A stretch of 64,000 nucleotides of DNA from Bromus sterilis (GCA_950022295.1 OX465596.1:7626001-7690000), one strand, 5' to 3'; numbered from the stretch's first letter, positions 46,202-58,479 are shown. A program made the numbers and translations. Notes: a model not told the origin generated them from the sequence alone.

Positions 46202-47800
46202 ATGACTCTCAGCTTCACCGTCCTCCGCCGAGAGCCGGTGCTCGTCGGACCAGCCTCGCCGACACCGCGGGAGAAGAAGCGCCTCTCCGACGTCGACGAC
46301 CAAGACGAACTGCGGTCGCACGTCCGCGGCATCTTCTTCTACCGCGGCCGCGGGAGTGGGGCGGCGCTCGGCCACGGCGACCCGGTGGACATCGTCCGCC
46401 GAGCCTTGTCAGAGGCGCTGGTGCACTACTACCCGCTCGCCGGGCGGCTCCGGGAGGTGGAGGACCGGAAACTGGTTGTGGACTGCACCGGCGAAGGGGT
46501 GACGTTCGTGGAGGCGGACGCCGACGTGCGGCTGGCGGATCTCGAGGACGACGTGCCCGGGCTGATGCCCCCGTTCCCGTGGATCAAGGAGCTGTGCCTG
46601 TGCTTCCAGGATGCTGTGCTCAACTGCCCCATGGTGATCATCCAGGTACGTACGCATTTCATTTTCCTATTTGCACGTACGTACTCATACTATTTGCTAG
46701 GTCTCAATCGACTGAGATTTAACTAAATCTCAATTATCTCACATAAAATGCAAGAGAGAATTTTTTTTTTGCATCAATTTCAACGTAAAATCTCATGGAT
46801 ATAGCATCGACTAAGACTTAACGAAATCTCAGTCAACTGAGACTTAGCAAAGCTGATATATATAAGCTCACCCATGCATTTTTCACGTCTAATCTAATTA
46901 ATTCATGCCGATGGTCAGGTGACGCGGCTCCTGTGCGGCGGCTTCACCGTGTGCCATAGCTTCAACCACGCCATGTGCGACGCCACGGGGATCATCCAGT
47001 TCATGAAAGCCATTGCCGAGCTCGCTCGAGGTCTCCCTACGCCGACCGTTTTGCCTGCCTGGTCTCGCGAGTTGCTTGACGCACGGAGCCCCCCAACGCC
47101 TTCATTTCCCCACCGGGAGTACGACGCCGTGCCCCCGACGCCGACACCAAACGGAGATAACACGGTAAGGCGCGCCTTCGTGTTCCTCCCTTCGGATGTC
47201 GCCGCCATCAAGAAAGGCCTGCCGCCTCACCTCCGGGACAAGGCAACGAGCTTCGAGGTGCTCGCCGCGGTCTTGTGGCGCGCACGCACCGCGGCGTTGA
47301 GGACGCTCTGGTCGAACGAGGACGCGCGGCTCACGACCGTTGTCAGCGTGAGGAGGCACAGCACCGCCCTGCGCCTCCCCGCCGGCTACTACGGCTTCGC
47401 TTGCGCGTACGTCACCGTGGTGATGGCCGCCGGCACGCTGCTCAGCTGCTCGCTGGCAGACGTGGTGGAGCGGGTGCGGGAGGCGAAGGCGTCGGTGACC
47501 CCTGAGTACATGCGCTCCACGGCCGACCTTCTGGTGCTCCGTGGGCGGCCGCCTTTGGCCAGGGCAAACATGTTCCTCCTGTCTGACCTCCGGCATGTCG
47601 GGTTCCAACACGTGGACTTCGGGTGGGGTGAGCCGGTGTACGGCGGTCCCTCCGGCGTGAAGTTTGGGAGTGCCTTCTTTGTGGCCATCAAGAACAACGA
47701 CGGGGTGGATGCGGTGGCTGTGCCTGTTGCATTGCCCACGATGGCCATGGCGAGATTCGAGGCCGAGATCCAGAGCTTGCTCAAGGCTTTAAAACCCTAG
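46202..47800 (+). CDS. BAHD acyltransferase, two exons
   Basis: Exons 46202-46645 and 46919-47800, GT-AG intron, phase 0, 441 residues. The N-terminal half has ALVHYYPLAGRLRE, typical of the family. The catalytic motif HxxxD (HAMCD in FNHAMCDATG) lies at the start of exon 2, and the structural DFGWG motif (VDFGWGEPVYGG) is near residue 365. These cytosolic enzymes move acyl groups from CoA thioesters to alcohols or amines. The sequence is closest in style to grass benzyl-alcohol benzoyltransferase or hydroxycinnamoyl-type members; the acceptor cannot be read from sequence. The inner ATG at 46202 is preferred to 46067 because family members begin LSFTVLR-like. Only the single intron typical of this clade is present. 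It is unrelated in function to the neighbouring MATH genes. Confidence 0.9.
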
Positions 47801-48591
47801 AGTGTATGCACTAGTCAGTTCATTAGAAAAACTCAACCTAATAAACGGGTTACAACACAAGTTGAACTTGTGAGGTGAGATGAGATGAAGATGGTGCTGA
47901 TGTTGGGGATGATGTTGATGTTGATCTCGATGATGCCCATGACGATGGTGATGATGATGGCGATGATCTCCCCTTCCGGGGTTGTTCTCCCCGGCGGAAT
48001 CTGCCCGCCGGAGATGTATTTTCTTCTTTGTAGGTTTCCGCCACGGAGCGGCGGCGAAACTCGCGAAACTCCTTCTCTTTTAGGGTTTTCGGATAACGAG
48101 TGATATATAGGCCAGAGAAGGGATCCGGGAGTGGCCCCATGGGTACAGGCGCCCTCCCTGCGCCGCCAAGATGGGGTCGCACCAGGTGACCACCTGGGCC
48201 GGCCAAAAATGATGCACACACGTCATAAGTTCTTTGTTTTTAGCAGAGCACTCATAACTTCAATCGGTGAGATATGCATGGCCAGCACAATAATACGATG
48301 AAAAGGTTAATTAAGATATCAAACAGAACCATTATCGACAAGCAAAATAATGGACACGACGTACTCGGAGAACATCCCAGTTTTATATAACTATAAAGGA
48401 AAGCAGACAGACATGTACGAGTACCTGCAAAAAAATACTTTCTATATTTTATTTTTAATGGATTATGTCGTGTCTACTTGTAGAAGAAGAAAGAACGTAA
48501 ATCATATGGTCCCATCATACGTATACAGGTACGCATGCAGATCAGATCTCCTTCCTTGTTGCACATCGATCTTTCTCGATCTCCGTCCGCC
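47801..48591. other. Intergenic region with possible retroelement leader and GAT-rich tract
   Basis: 47875-47975 is rich in GATG/GATC repeats. On the minus strand 48190-47820 reads like the leader of a grass LTR retrotransposon: a TATATA box, then a pyrimidine- and GCCGCC-rich 5' region. No coding match was found. The duplicated segment at 48207-48320 and the leader of the BTB-only gene follow. Confidence 0.35.
48207..48320 (+). repeat. Duplicated flank segment, copy 2
   Basis: Second copy of 44632-44745, in the same orientation. Here it lies upstream of the BTB-only gene instead of downstream of a MATH-only gene. Confidence 0.75.
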
Positions 48592-49672
48592 ATGGAAAAC
48601 CTCCCTGCCCTCTCCGGGTCGGTGAAGCGCTACCTGCGCTGGCCGTGGCTGAGCGCCCCATCGAATCTGCAGGAGGACGAGGAAGGCACGGACGTGACCT
48701 TCATCGTGGGCGACCGGCAGTTCCACGCCCGCAGACGCGTGCTTGCCGCGGCGTCGCCGGTGTTCGAGGCGGAGCTCCTGGGCGGCTGGGCCTCGGCGCA
48801 GCACGTCATGATCGACGGCGTCGAGCCGTGCATCTTCCAGGGGCTCCTCCACTACGCGGCCACGGGCGCGCTGCCGGATAACGTCGACGGCAACGCGCCG
48901 CTGCAGCACCTGCTGGTCGCCGCGGACCGGTATGGGATGCAGGATCTCATGGCGACGTGCGAGTGGAAGCTGTGCCGGAGCGTCGACGTGCAGACCGTGG
49001 CGACCACGCTGGCGTTGGCCGAGCAGCACCGCCTCGTCAAACTGAAGGACGCTTGCGTCAGGTTCGTGTCCACCAAGGGCGTGGTCGGCGCCATGAAGGA
49101 GACGGACGGGTTCGATCACCTCGTCGAGACCTGCCCGCTGGTCATGGTCGACATCCTCGAACACCAGCTGCCGTCGCGGGTAAGTACGATCTACGATCCA
49201 ATAGTTTCTCTTTCACCTTCCCCGATCGATTACGATGTCATCGTTTCGTTTGATGCTGCAGGTGACAAAGATGCTGACGGTGTTGGGGACGAAGGCGGCC
49301 TCCTTGTATCGCCATGCGAGGGGCAACGCCGTGTGCAAAGAAGTCGGCGCCGCCATGGTGTTTATCTCCGCGTGTGGCCTTGTCGTCTACATATCCATCA
49401 AAATAGAGGAGAGACAGAACCGGCGGTGCTGGCTACCCCGGCGAGAGGCGTTGGTCCAGGGCCTCCGAGGGCTTCAATCTTCCTGCGCCTCCATGATCTC
49501 GACTCAAGCCAGTTTGCTGCCCCGGCGAGAGGCGTTGCTCCAGGGTCTCCGAGGGCTTCAATCTTCCTGTGCGTCGATGATCGCGACGCAAGCCAGCTCG
49601 CTCTCCCGATTCGTTCCGTTTGAGTGTCTCCACGAGTTTCAAGAGTCGGCTTGGATCAACTCGGATATTTGA
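48592..49672 (+). CDS. BTB-only protein with membrane segment and 28-residue repeats
   Basis: Exons 48592-49179 and 49262-49672 (82-bp GT-AG intron, phase 0), 332 residues. The N-terminus (MENLPALSG) leads straight into a BTB domain (about 28-130: GTDVTFIVGDRQFHARRRVL, LQHLLVAADRYGMQDLMATC) and BACK-like part (LALAEQHRLVKLKDACVRF). The MATH domain of related genes is absent, and I find none upstream. Exon 2 encodes a hydrophobic stretch at about residues 224-243 (AAMVFISACGLVVYISI), then two copies of a 28-residue unit (LPRREALxQGLRGLQSSC) at 49434-49601. Where MATH-BTB paralogs and SPOP have a hydrophobic-x-Glu CUL3-contact motif (IEE, LKE, MEE), this protein reads GGWASAQ. It is open throughout but may not recruit CUL3. 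The ATG sits in good context after CCGTCCGCC. Confidence 0.8.
49434..49601 (+). repeat. Two in-frame copies of an 84-bp coding repeat
   Basis: GGCGAGAGGCGTTG recurs exactly 84 bases later (49440 and 49524), keeping the frame. The copies differ by a few substitutions, so the duplication is recent. Confidence 0.8.
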
Positions 49673-50349
49673 TATGATTACTAGGATTCTTACAGAGGAA
49701 CTACTTATTCTGTCAAGGATTTCCAACTATTTTTTTAGTGCTAATTAAATGAAGTTTCATTTCGTTAAGCTAGTAGCTAGTGTCTAGTGAAAAGTAGAAG
49801 GTAGAAGTCGTACGTACTTGGTTGCCGAATCAACATGCTTTCCTTTATCATCTTCTGCGTACATCTTTTGTTCCATCTAGGTAAGCCTGGGAATAGTTGA
49901 CATCCAAACTAAACCCAGCCCAAACCGCAACACTACAGCTCCATCAACCAAACCAAACCAAAATAATTAAGCTAGCATCCAAATCAAACCAAACTACGTA
50001 CGTTTTCCCACCCAGTCCAATCCAAACCATCTGGTACTTATGGATTTAACCCGTAGTTTCAATCCATGGATAAGGAATAAAGCAAGCTGAAGAGTAGCAA
50101 TCCAGTTTTACTAGGAAAATGTTAATTTGCTGGCTAGCTAAGTAGCCGCTGGATGTTACGGAAGGAATAAGCAAGCTGAAGAGTACAATTATGCAAAGCA
50201 TCGAAACAAACAAGCACGATTAGCTTATTAATTAAGAATATCGACTTAACATAGCATGCAAGAATATATATTGGCCGACACCCCCGCATTTTTATTCAGT
50301 TTAATCATTCAGCTGCACGGGCAACCTCTCCTGCATCTATTGACAAGTA
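49673..50349. other. Intergenic region left of the hAT element
   Basis: AT-rich, no gene recognised. Confidence 0.4.
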
Positions 50350-53300
50350 GTAGAAAGCAACGGCGAGTCCAGGAATTATTTGCAGGGTAGGCTGAAAGTT
50401 GATGATGACTAACTAAACAACTACTAAACAACGAAAATAAGCCAATATACAAGACATAAAATTATGTAAGATAAAATACCATAAATTTTCAAGTTAAAGG
50501 GATACAAATCACACACTACCAGTACTAGAGAAGCAACAACAAAAAGACAAAGTGAACTCTCTAATAAAACTAGAAAATAGATGTACCTTTAAGAAATCAC
50601 ATCATACTCGCGCGGCAGATGTCCTCTACGATCCCGCAATTTCTGAAACTGTATAATGATCTGATCATCATGAATGCTTCTGAATATCTCTTTCTCACAG
50701 TAGCACACCATTAAATCATTTAGCCATTCATCGGACAATTTATTGCGCAAATCTGTTTTAATAATCTTCATTGCTGAAAATATGCGTTCAACTGATGAAG
50801 TTGCCACAGGAAGAATGAGGGCCAACTCAATGAGACGATACACCAATGGGAAAGATATGTGTTTTGTTGTTTGAACCATCAACTGAGCAAGTATGGACAG
50901 ATTTTGACATCCATTAAATTCTTCACTTCTCCTAATGTTCATAAGAAATCTTGGGAGGTCAATTCTTAGCAACAACTTGTCCGCTTCTGTGAAGTCCTCA
51001 GCATAAATTTCAGCAAGCCGAACAAGTTTGTCAAAATTAAACTTTGAGAAGTTGTTTGCTGGACTAAGACATGCCATACAATCAAGTAACTCGGTGGAAA
51101 CTTCATTGAATCGATGATTCATTTCAGCAAGAGTTGCATCAATTGCAACATTGAATATGCTAACCTTGTAATAGTGGAGTCGAGTCGTCGTGTTCTTGGT
51201 GGTGCGAACAGTTTGACCCAAAGCTCCAACATGATCATCCATATTTGGCACTTCAATCTCATGTGTGTCACAAAAGCTCTTGGCTTGGCTAAATAAAGAA
51301 TCCAGCCCATTGTCCCTCATCTCTTGCAAACTTTCTTTCACATCCAAGACCAAACGCATGGCTTCAACAATATTTTGATTCTTCCTTTGCAAAGCTAGTG
51401 AGAGCTGATTTGTGGTGTTTAACATGTTTATTAAGAGCAACATGATGAACACAAGTTCGAAGCATTGCATCTTAATAAGCAAACCAAAAGCCCCACCTTG
51501 ACATGTGTGTTCCCGAGCATCAATCACTATAATTCCTAGAACACCCACCACAGCCTTCCACATTGTGAATATGCGAAGCAAGGTTCTCAAGTGTGAGCCC
51601 CACCGAGTGTCTCCTGGTCTTGTTATGCTAGACTCTTGATGCAGCCCGGTTCCAGCTGAGATCATCCCATTCTCCAACAACTCTAACAATTCATCCTGGT
51701 GTTTTGCAAGTAATGCATCTTTTCTCTTGCAAGATGAACCAACTTGAGTCACTATCAATGGAATAATGTTGAAGAAATTAGCAATAGCAGGACTACATTG
51801 AGCAACAGTGACAACCACCAACTGCAACTGATGAGCAAAGCAATGAACATAGAATGCATATGGAGCTTCATCTCTAACCAATTTTTGCAAACCATTGAAT
51901 TCTCCTCTCATATTAGAAGCCCCGTCATAGCCCTGTCCACGTAGCCTACAAATTGGCAAATCATGATAATCCAACACAGCAAGGAAAGCTTCTTTAATTC
52001 CAGCAGATGTACAATCTGTGATGTGCTTAATCATAAGAAATCTCTCTTGTAGCAACCCATGATCATCTAGAAATCTACATGCATCAAGAAATTAACCAAA
52101 TTAGTAAACAACAAGTAAACAATAAAATAAGACAAAATATGGTATGCATTACCTCACAATCACTGCCATTTGCTCCTTTATTGAGCAATCTCTAGCCTCG
52201 TCGATAAGAATTGAGAACTTCTTATCTCCAATGGCATCCTTAATAACCTTGGTCACCTCCATTGCGCAACATGCAGCAAGGTCTTTTTGGATGTCCGAAC
52301 AAATCATCTGTGCATTTCCTTGCCCCTTATCAAATGCCTCCTTCACATCATCCTTCTTGTTCTTGTACCAGTCCAATAACTCCAAGAAATTTCCCTTGTT
52401 GATGGAAGTGGAGGAATCATCATGCCCACGAAAAGCCTCCCCTTGTGCTATGAGATACCTCGCACAATCTAATGATGCAGTTAGACGGATTTTATATAAT
52501 ATCTCAGACTCCTTGCTGTACACACGAAATTTGGTAGCCACACTTGCTCGTTGATTATTGAAATCATCACAATCATCCCTAGCAATGTTGTGGCGACTAG
52601 ATAGACCACCAACATGCTTTTTAAAATTATCCAGACCTGTTTTCCAACGAGTGTAACCATCTTTTGTAAACACATCATTTCCCAATCTGCATGCATGTGA
52701 TGGTTTCTTAAAAAGATAGCAATAGAAGCAAAAAGCGGCCTCCTTTTCCACACTGTATTCCAACCAATCAAACTTATCCAACCAGTGTGGCTGAAATGAT
52801 CTCCATATGGTGCCATCTTGTGTCTTTAGAAAATTATGCCCTACAGCCTTATTTCGCCCATTCAACAAATAAGCCCTTCTCACATCACTTCTAATTTCGG
52901 GGGCATAATTATCTATTGCTATTCTAAGTCCTGGATCATGAATAATTTGACTTGGATGAAATTCTTGAATAAGCTGACTTGGTAGGCTTGTACTCTGTTG
53001 AGGTTCAGCTTGGGGACCAGTTTCAGGTTGAGGCTCGGACTGAGGTTCAGGTTGAGGTCCTTCATGTTCAGGTTGAGGTACAGATTGAACTTCAATTTCA
53101 GGCGCAGCTTCAATTTCAATTTCGGGTGCAGCTTCAATTTCATGTTCAGGCTGAGTGCTACCAACGGAACTAGGTGTAAAATAGGTAAGGATGCTCACAT
53201 GCTTTCTCTTCATCTTTACAAATCTGGAACATAGACATAGATAAATTAACTGGAGTTAATACATAATTACAAATTTGCAACAAAAAGATAGCAAAAAAAT

Positions 53301-53873
53301 GTGAGGATTAGAGGACAAATACCAATATGCCACTGAAGAACGATTCCGGCAGGCAGCGCTCCTCTCTCCGGTCTGCTGCAGAGAGACTTCCGGCAGGGAC
53401 GCACTGCCGCAGGCCGCAGGCGCGCTGGCCGGCGCGCCCCTCAGCTCGTCAGCTCCTCCGCAGGCCGCAGCCGCTAGGGTTTGGCGACTCACGGCTGGGC
53501 GCCGGTGCGGGCGTGCCTCGTGCGGGCGGGCGGCGCTTCACCGGACGCCCAGACGGACCCTAGCCCCTCCTCGGTCGCTGGCTCGCCGCCTCGCGCCCTC
53601 GCCGGTCGTGGCCGTCTCGTCCGCCGCCTCCGTCTCCTCTCTGCTCTGTTTTCCGTTGCGCTTGGAGTTGGATGGATGGAGCTGGAACAAACGTGCGAGC
53701 CTGAGGCTGAGTGGATGAGTGAGATGCACGTATGTGGCTGTGTAAGTTGGGCTGAACCGCTGAAGCTAATGGGCTGTTCGAAAAATTACTAGTAGTAAAA
53801 AAAAATTCACAATTTCACAGGGCAGGCTCAAGCCTGTTAAAGCCTCCCTGTTGGCCTCGCCTTTGGTAGAAAG
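50350..53873 (-). mobile_element. hAT DNA transposon, apparently complete
   Basis: Perfect 8-bp target duplication GTAGAAAG at 50350-50357 and 53866-53873. Between them a 3,508-bp element (50358-53865) has short terminal inverted repeats: left CAACGGCGAGTCC, right (inverted) CAAAGGCGAGGCC, 11 of 13 matching. It carries one transposase gene with an open frame and a single GT-AG intron. GC-rich sequence at the right end (53340-53700) is probably its promoter and leader. An undamaged duplication, terminal repeats and an open transposase suggest a recent insertion that may still be autonomous. Confidence 0.88.
50589..53213 (-). CDS. hAT transposase (TTF-type zinc finger, DUF4371, hAT dimerisation)
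   Basis: Exons 53213-52153 and 52074-50589 on the minus strand; the 78-bp intron has GT-AG borders and the joined frame encodes 848 residues with no stop. The N-terminus has an acidic repeat of Pro/Glu-rich units (PEIEIEAAPEIE, PQPEPQ). A TTF/MYM-type zinc-finger region follows (EAAFCFYCYLFKKPSH, about 155-220), then the DUF4371/catalytic core (FSILIDEARDCSIKEQMAV; RGQGYDGASNMRGEFNGLQ). The C-terminal hAT dimerisation block is LPVATSSVERIFSAMKIIKT near residue 780. Asp in ILIDE and GYDGAS fit the hAT DDE core. It is the only gene of the element bounded by 8-bp duplications. A host-domesticated role is not suggested, since it still has ends. Confidence 0.88.
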
Positions 53874-55011
53874 GAAACTCATCCGTATGCACTAGTGTGA
53901 TTTTAGATTGTTACAACTGATCTGCGATATATGCTATAATCAAATATTGGAATGCTATCATCTTTACAATATTGGCGACGGCGGGAAAGACCTCGGGATG
54001 ATTGCAGGGACCGCGCGATTGATTTTTTGTGGACTGCCTTTTGTACCATTCTTATTAATTCTATGTAATCGATCTAGCGTTGTTGATTCTGTTTTATTTT
54101 GTTGGTCACCAAGCTGTCAAAGAAACAGATGGACTCAAGCACTTCATTGGCGCATCCATCATGCTATGATCCGTGTCCACTAGTTAATGGAATATAAGTT
54201 GCAGGTAGTATGTTTTATACTGTTTCCCGTCACATGGCCGCACCACCACCTTCCTCGGTGCGCTCGATCGCTGCCATTAGACTCCCTCAGCAAACTCCCA
54301 TCGCGATGTGCAATGCATTGACCGGTTGACCTGCACTCGCTCTCGGTCAGTCCCTCGCTCCTCATCCCCCAGCCGGAAGTTCGCGTCCCTGCTTTCACTC
54401 AGGTGAGCCATGAGAGTGCGCCTGAACTTAATCCGACTGTGCCGTGAGCTAGATTTCCTCTGCCGATGTGCCTTGGCAGCTGCCGGTTTGGCACTCGTTT
54501 CTTCATACGCTCAGTGGCCGTAGTTCAGTATGTGTGCTCAAGCTTCCGACGTTCCGAGTGATTCCGGGCATTCGCAGAGAGCAAGGCAGGATCTGGATCC
54601 TAGTGATTCCGGGCATTCGCTAGGTGTGGTCAAGGTTGGAAAGTTGAGTTCAGCTGGCCTGGACTGGATGTTCTAGTTTGCCAGATTTGCTTGCACATCT
54701 CATCTTCTCAATACCATTGTGTTGGTTTTATTCTTTGGTTTCTAATAAAGTAGGCGCGTACAAGGTACCTGTAGAATCTCTGATCCGTTTTTTATGCTAC
54801 TGCTATACTAGTAGGTACTTAGTACATTTTTCAGTGTTTTGCCTTTATCTGAATATATATGCATGTTATTCCTCTCTAGTAGTGTCTTGAAAAGAAAGTC
54901 CCATCAGTAGCTGTATTCCTCAGTAGTTAATTCCTGTCCTGTGCAACGAAATCGCTGTCGTCGTTTGAGTAATACAACATCACAATCTGACCAGGTAACA
55001 ACGGTACAAAA
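53874..55011. other. Upstream region and probable 5' UTR of the histidine kinase gene
   Basis: A GC-rich patch at 54230-54410 ending CACTCAG|GTGAGCC could be a non-coding first exon with a splice donor. A short repeat GTGATTCCGGGCATTCGC occurs twice (about 54558 and 54602). CCAG at about 54991, shortly before the ATG, could be the acceptor. No other gene is seen. Confidence 0.4.
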
Positions 55012-58000
55012 ATGGACAACTCTGGGAAGGAGGACCACGAAGATGCGCTCAAGGATGTTGAATTCAGAGAGCAGCCGGCTCGTGTGGATTTCCACCGGCT
55101 AATGGAAATGGCAGATACAGAGCAAGGCGCCTCTCAAATGAAGTACTTTGCGAAGCAGTGGGAGTACAAGAGGGCCAACAATGCTCGGCTCCTGAACGAA
55201 GAGCTTGGTCGTCTCTCCCAACAGAGAAAAGAGATTGAGCAACAGAAGCAACAAATGCTAGAGGAGGACGAAAGGTACAATGCCCTCAAGTGTTCGAGCC
55301 AAGAGAGCAGTGACCCTTCTCATGAACAAGAGGAGCCTGAAGACGATGCAGAGCATGACACTGTCTCCTACTGGAAACGGCGAGCGCTGCGGTCGGAGAA
55401 AGCGCATGAGGAAACTCATCAAAGGGAGCGTTCGGTGGAGAAGAAGCTTGAGGAATACATGAAGAAATTTCAGCAAGAAACGCCGGTGGAGGAATTCTCC
55501 GCGATGCTAAAACGGTCCGATTATTTCTTGCACCTGATTCTGCAAAGTGCCCCCATTGTGATTGCTCATCAGGTCTGCCTTATGCATTTTCATACCTGTT
55601 TCAACTTGCTATAATCTATGTGACAGAGCAGTACATGAAGTGTGATATACGATAAATAATATACCAATTTCCCGTTTTTCTTGTCAGGATACCGACTTGC
55701 GGTACCGCTACATATTTAACCACTTTCCGACACTTGCGGATGAGGTGAATGCCATTTCCTTTGGCTCTTTCTGCTCAATATTGTTAACTGCTCTTTTACC
55801 CTGAACACTGAACTTAAGTTGTAATTTTTTGCTGGATCTCAACTTTTCTCTCAGGACGTTATTGGTAAAACAGACCATGAGATATTGTCAGGAGAGGGTA
55901 TAGATAAGATGAATAATGTCAAGAGAGAGGTTATGGCCAAGGGTATAGCGACTAAGAGGGAGTTTGTATTTGACACTCCATTGTTTGGATCAAAGACCTT
56001 TGTGGCATACATCGAACCGGTTTTCAGCAAAAAGGGGGAAACAATTGGTGTGAATTATGTTGCAATTGACATCACGGACCAGGTAGTTTGTTGAATTCAA
56101 TTCTCTCGTACACGTCTCATCAATTCCCATTCCGCCAAAATCTAGAGAACGATATGATATTATTAGGGTCCCAGTTTTAGTATGAGACTGATTTTGTGTC
56201 TCCTTATTTTCCCTGGTTCTGGTGCATAATTGTACACTTTTTTATTTAGTGAAAATAGTATCATCATTCTTGCTGGTTGCCACGATATCAGCTTTGATAG
56301 TGCCCATCAAAACTATGTTGCAGTGATCTTAAAAATTATTATTTGACATGGCCCGAGATACCATTTTCATTTGAAAATAAACCCCCATCCGAATCACACA
56401 TTTCATACGCTGCATCTGCATGTTGTTCGCCATTGGAATTACATCTTAACTATTCCACACTTCTGAATAGCGTCTACTTCGATGAAATTTAGGTCAAAAT
56501 AAGAGAGAAAATGGCAGACATAAGGGTGAGGGAAGCTGTTCAAAAAGTAAAGGAAGCAGAGCTTAGCAGTTTACTTCATATTAGAGGTTTGTGTGGTCTA
56601 CATATTACTGTAGCATCGATTTATTGCATTTTTATTCAGAATGGTACACTAAGTACTTGCACTTATCTAACGATGCAGAAGAAACAATGCAATCAAAACA
56701 AACTCTGGCCACTATGTCACATGAGATCAGATCTGTCCTTAGCATGGCCAAAATTCTTGCATCTACCAAACTGGATCAAGAACAACATCAGTTGCTAGAA
56801 GCTATGTTATCCTCTGGAAATGTTGTGTTGCAGTTGATCGATGACATCCTTGTTCTCTCCAAAGTGGATTCAGGTATTTCAAAGCATATGATATTCTAGT
56901 GAAATGAGATATTTCTTTCTTATTTCTTCTACAATTGTTTTTTTAGAGAATGAACTATTAGGCTATTGATGCAGCGCTAATATGGGTGACAGGGACTTCA
57001 TCCTTTAGGCTAGCGCCGGTGTTTGATGATGCGTTGTTCCGTTGATTAGATTAGATACATTGTTGGGTTTCGTAGATGACTGCGATTGGTTGAGCTTATC
57101 ATCGATCCCATAACTAACTTGACAATTGTATTGAGTTCTAATAATGCGAAGGCACAACAAGACTCGTTGATTGACGGATATATACATGTAATAGTATAAT
57201 ATACATGTGAATACACTTGAATCTGACATAGATTTTTCCTTTCCAACCTTCGTTATTTCAGGAGCTATGAAATTTGAACCTACAGTATTTAGACCAAGGG
57301 AAGTAGTTAACCATGTACTCCAAACTGCATCGTCATTTATGAAGAAGGAATTGAGCTTTGAAGGGTACATAGGTGATGATGTTCCATCGGAGGTACTGAC
57401 AATTATCCATCTTTTGTTCCCTGCTTTTTGTTTGCATTCTTAAGGTCTATATTAATGCATCTGCAACTTGAATTCAATTGCTTTAAGAAATAATATTAAG
57501 TACTGTTAAGCAACAAAGATTCAGTTAACTTACAAATGATACCTTTAAGTTAGATAAGTTTTCTCAATGTTTGTATAGGTCATTGCTGATGCGCTAAAGA
57601 TTCAGAAAATTCTGACAAACTTAATCAGGTAAGCTTCTGTTTCATTTATAAAGATTGAACACACTGGCCTTCTTAAGAGGTTTGATAAAGATTGATGTGC
57701 TTAGATATAGTACGAAATATGTTTTGATGATATTTAATATTTGAATGAAACATTTTCAGCAACGCAGTAAAGTTTACACATGAAGGAAAGGTTGGGATAA
57801 ACCTTCGTATTGTAGATAAGCAGCAACAGGAATGCGACGTAGAACATATAAGACCTCATTCTGCAAGCCCAGTTAACACTGCGATGACTGCATGGCCAAG
57901 TTGTGAAAGAGATACCTTGCGTTGCTCAAACGGCGAAGATGCTAATCATAATGGCATTTCATCAAACGGAAATTTAACGGGAGAAGTTATTTGGCTTCGC

Positions 58001-58479
58001 TTTGATGTTTATGACACTGGAATAGGAATACCAGGTTTTCGCTGATACTTTGATGATCATAATTTGCATACTTTACTTGACACAGATTAATTTTTCTTAT
58101 AATTTCTGGAATATGTTTCTGATTCACTTTTGCTGCTTCTTTCGGAACCATGATCATCTGCAGACAAGGCATTGCCGCTTCTGTTCAAGAGGTATGATGA
58201 TCATACAACAAAATATGGTGGGACGGGGCTTGGACTTGCGGTCTGCAAGCAGCTGGTATGACTTTAGTCAGTTCTAATCCTTGGTTCGTCTAAAGGACAA
58301 CATTAAGATACAAAGGTATAATTGTCTGTGTGTGTAAAAATTGCGTAACAGTTTGATTTTCCACAATGGCTCAGGTGGATTTGATGGGTGGTACTCTCAC
58401 TGTGATAAGCAATGAGAACGAAGGGTCAATATTTACAGTCATGCTGCCTTGCACAATACCTGTAAGAGAAGCACAGTGA
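55012..58479 (+). CDS. AHK5/CKI2-type sensor histidine kinase, ten exons, no receiver domain
   Basis: Exons 55012-55572, 55688-55744, 55855-56082, 56493-56586, 56679-56873, 57262-57392, 57579-57628, 57760-58034, 58164-58255 and 58375-58479. All borders are GT-AG and phases agree; 595 residues result. A coiled-coil N-terminus (EELGRLSQQRKEIEQQKQQ) precedes a PAS-like region (RYRYIFNHFPTLADEDVIGK to VNYVAIDITDQ), the His-box (ATMSHEIRS), N-box (SNAVKFTHEG), G1 (VYDTGIGIP) and G2 (GGTGLGLAVCKQL). No transmembrane segments are seen, as in AHK5. After SHEIRS it reads VLSMAKIL where AHK5 relatives have PLSGVVGMAEIL: four residues are missing and Pro is replaced. It ends VREAQ and lacks the receiver domain that would accept the phosphate. 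Shifted by one base, the sequence goes on HSDDPDN, like the linker of relatives, so a frameshift probably truncated it. The His and ATP-binding boxes are kept. Confidence 0.82.

Noticed and set aside
47885..48103. Met-rich 72-residue frame
   Set aside because: Produced by a GATG-type simple repeat.
48502..49164. 220-residue minus-strand frame
   Set aside because: Antisense to the BTB-only gene, with no recognisable domain.
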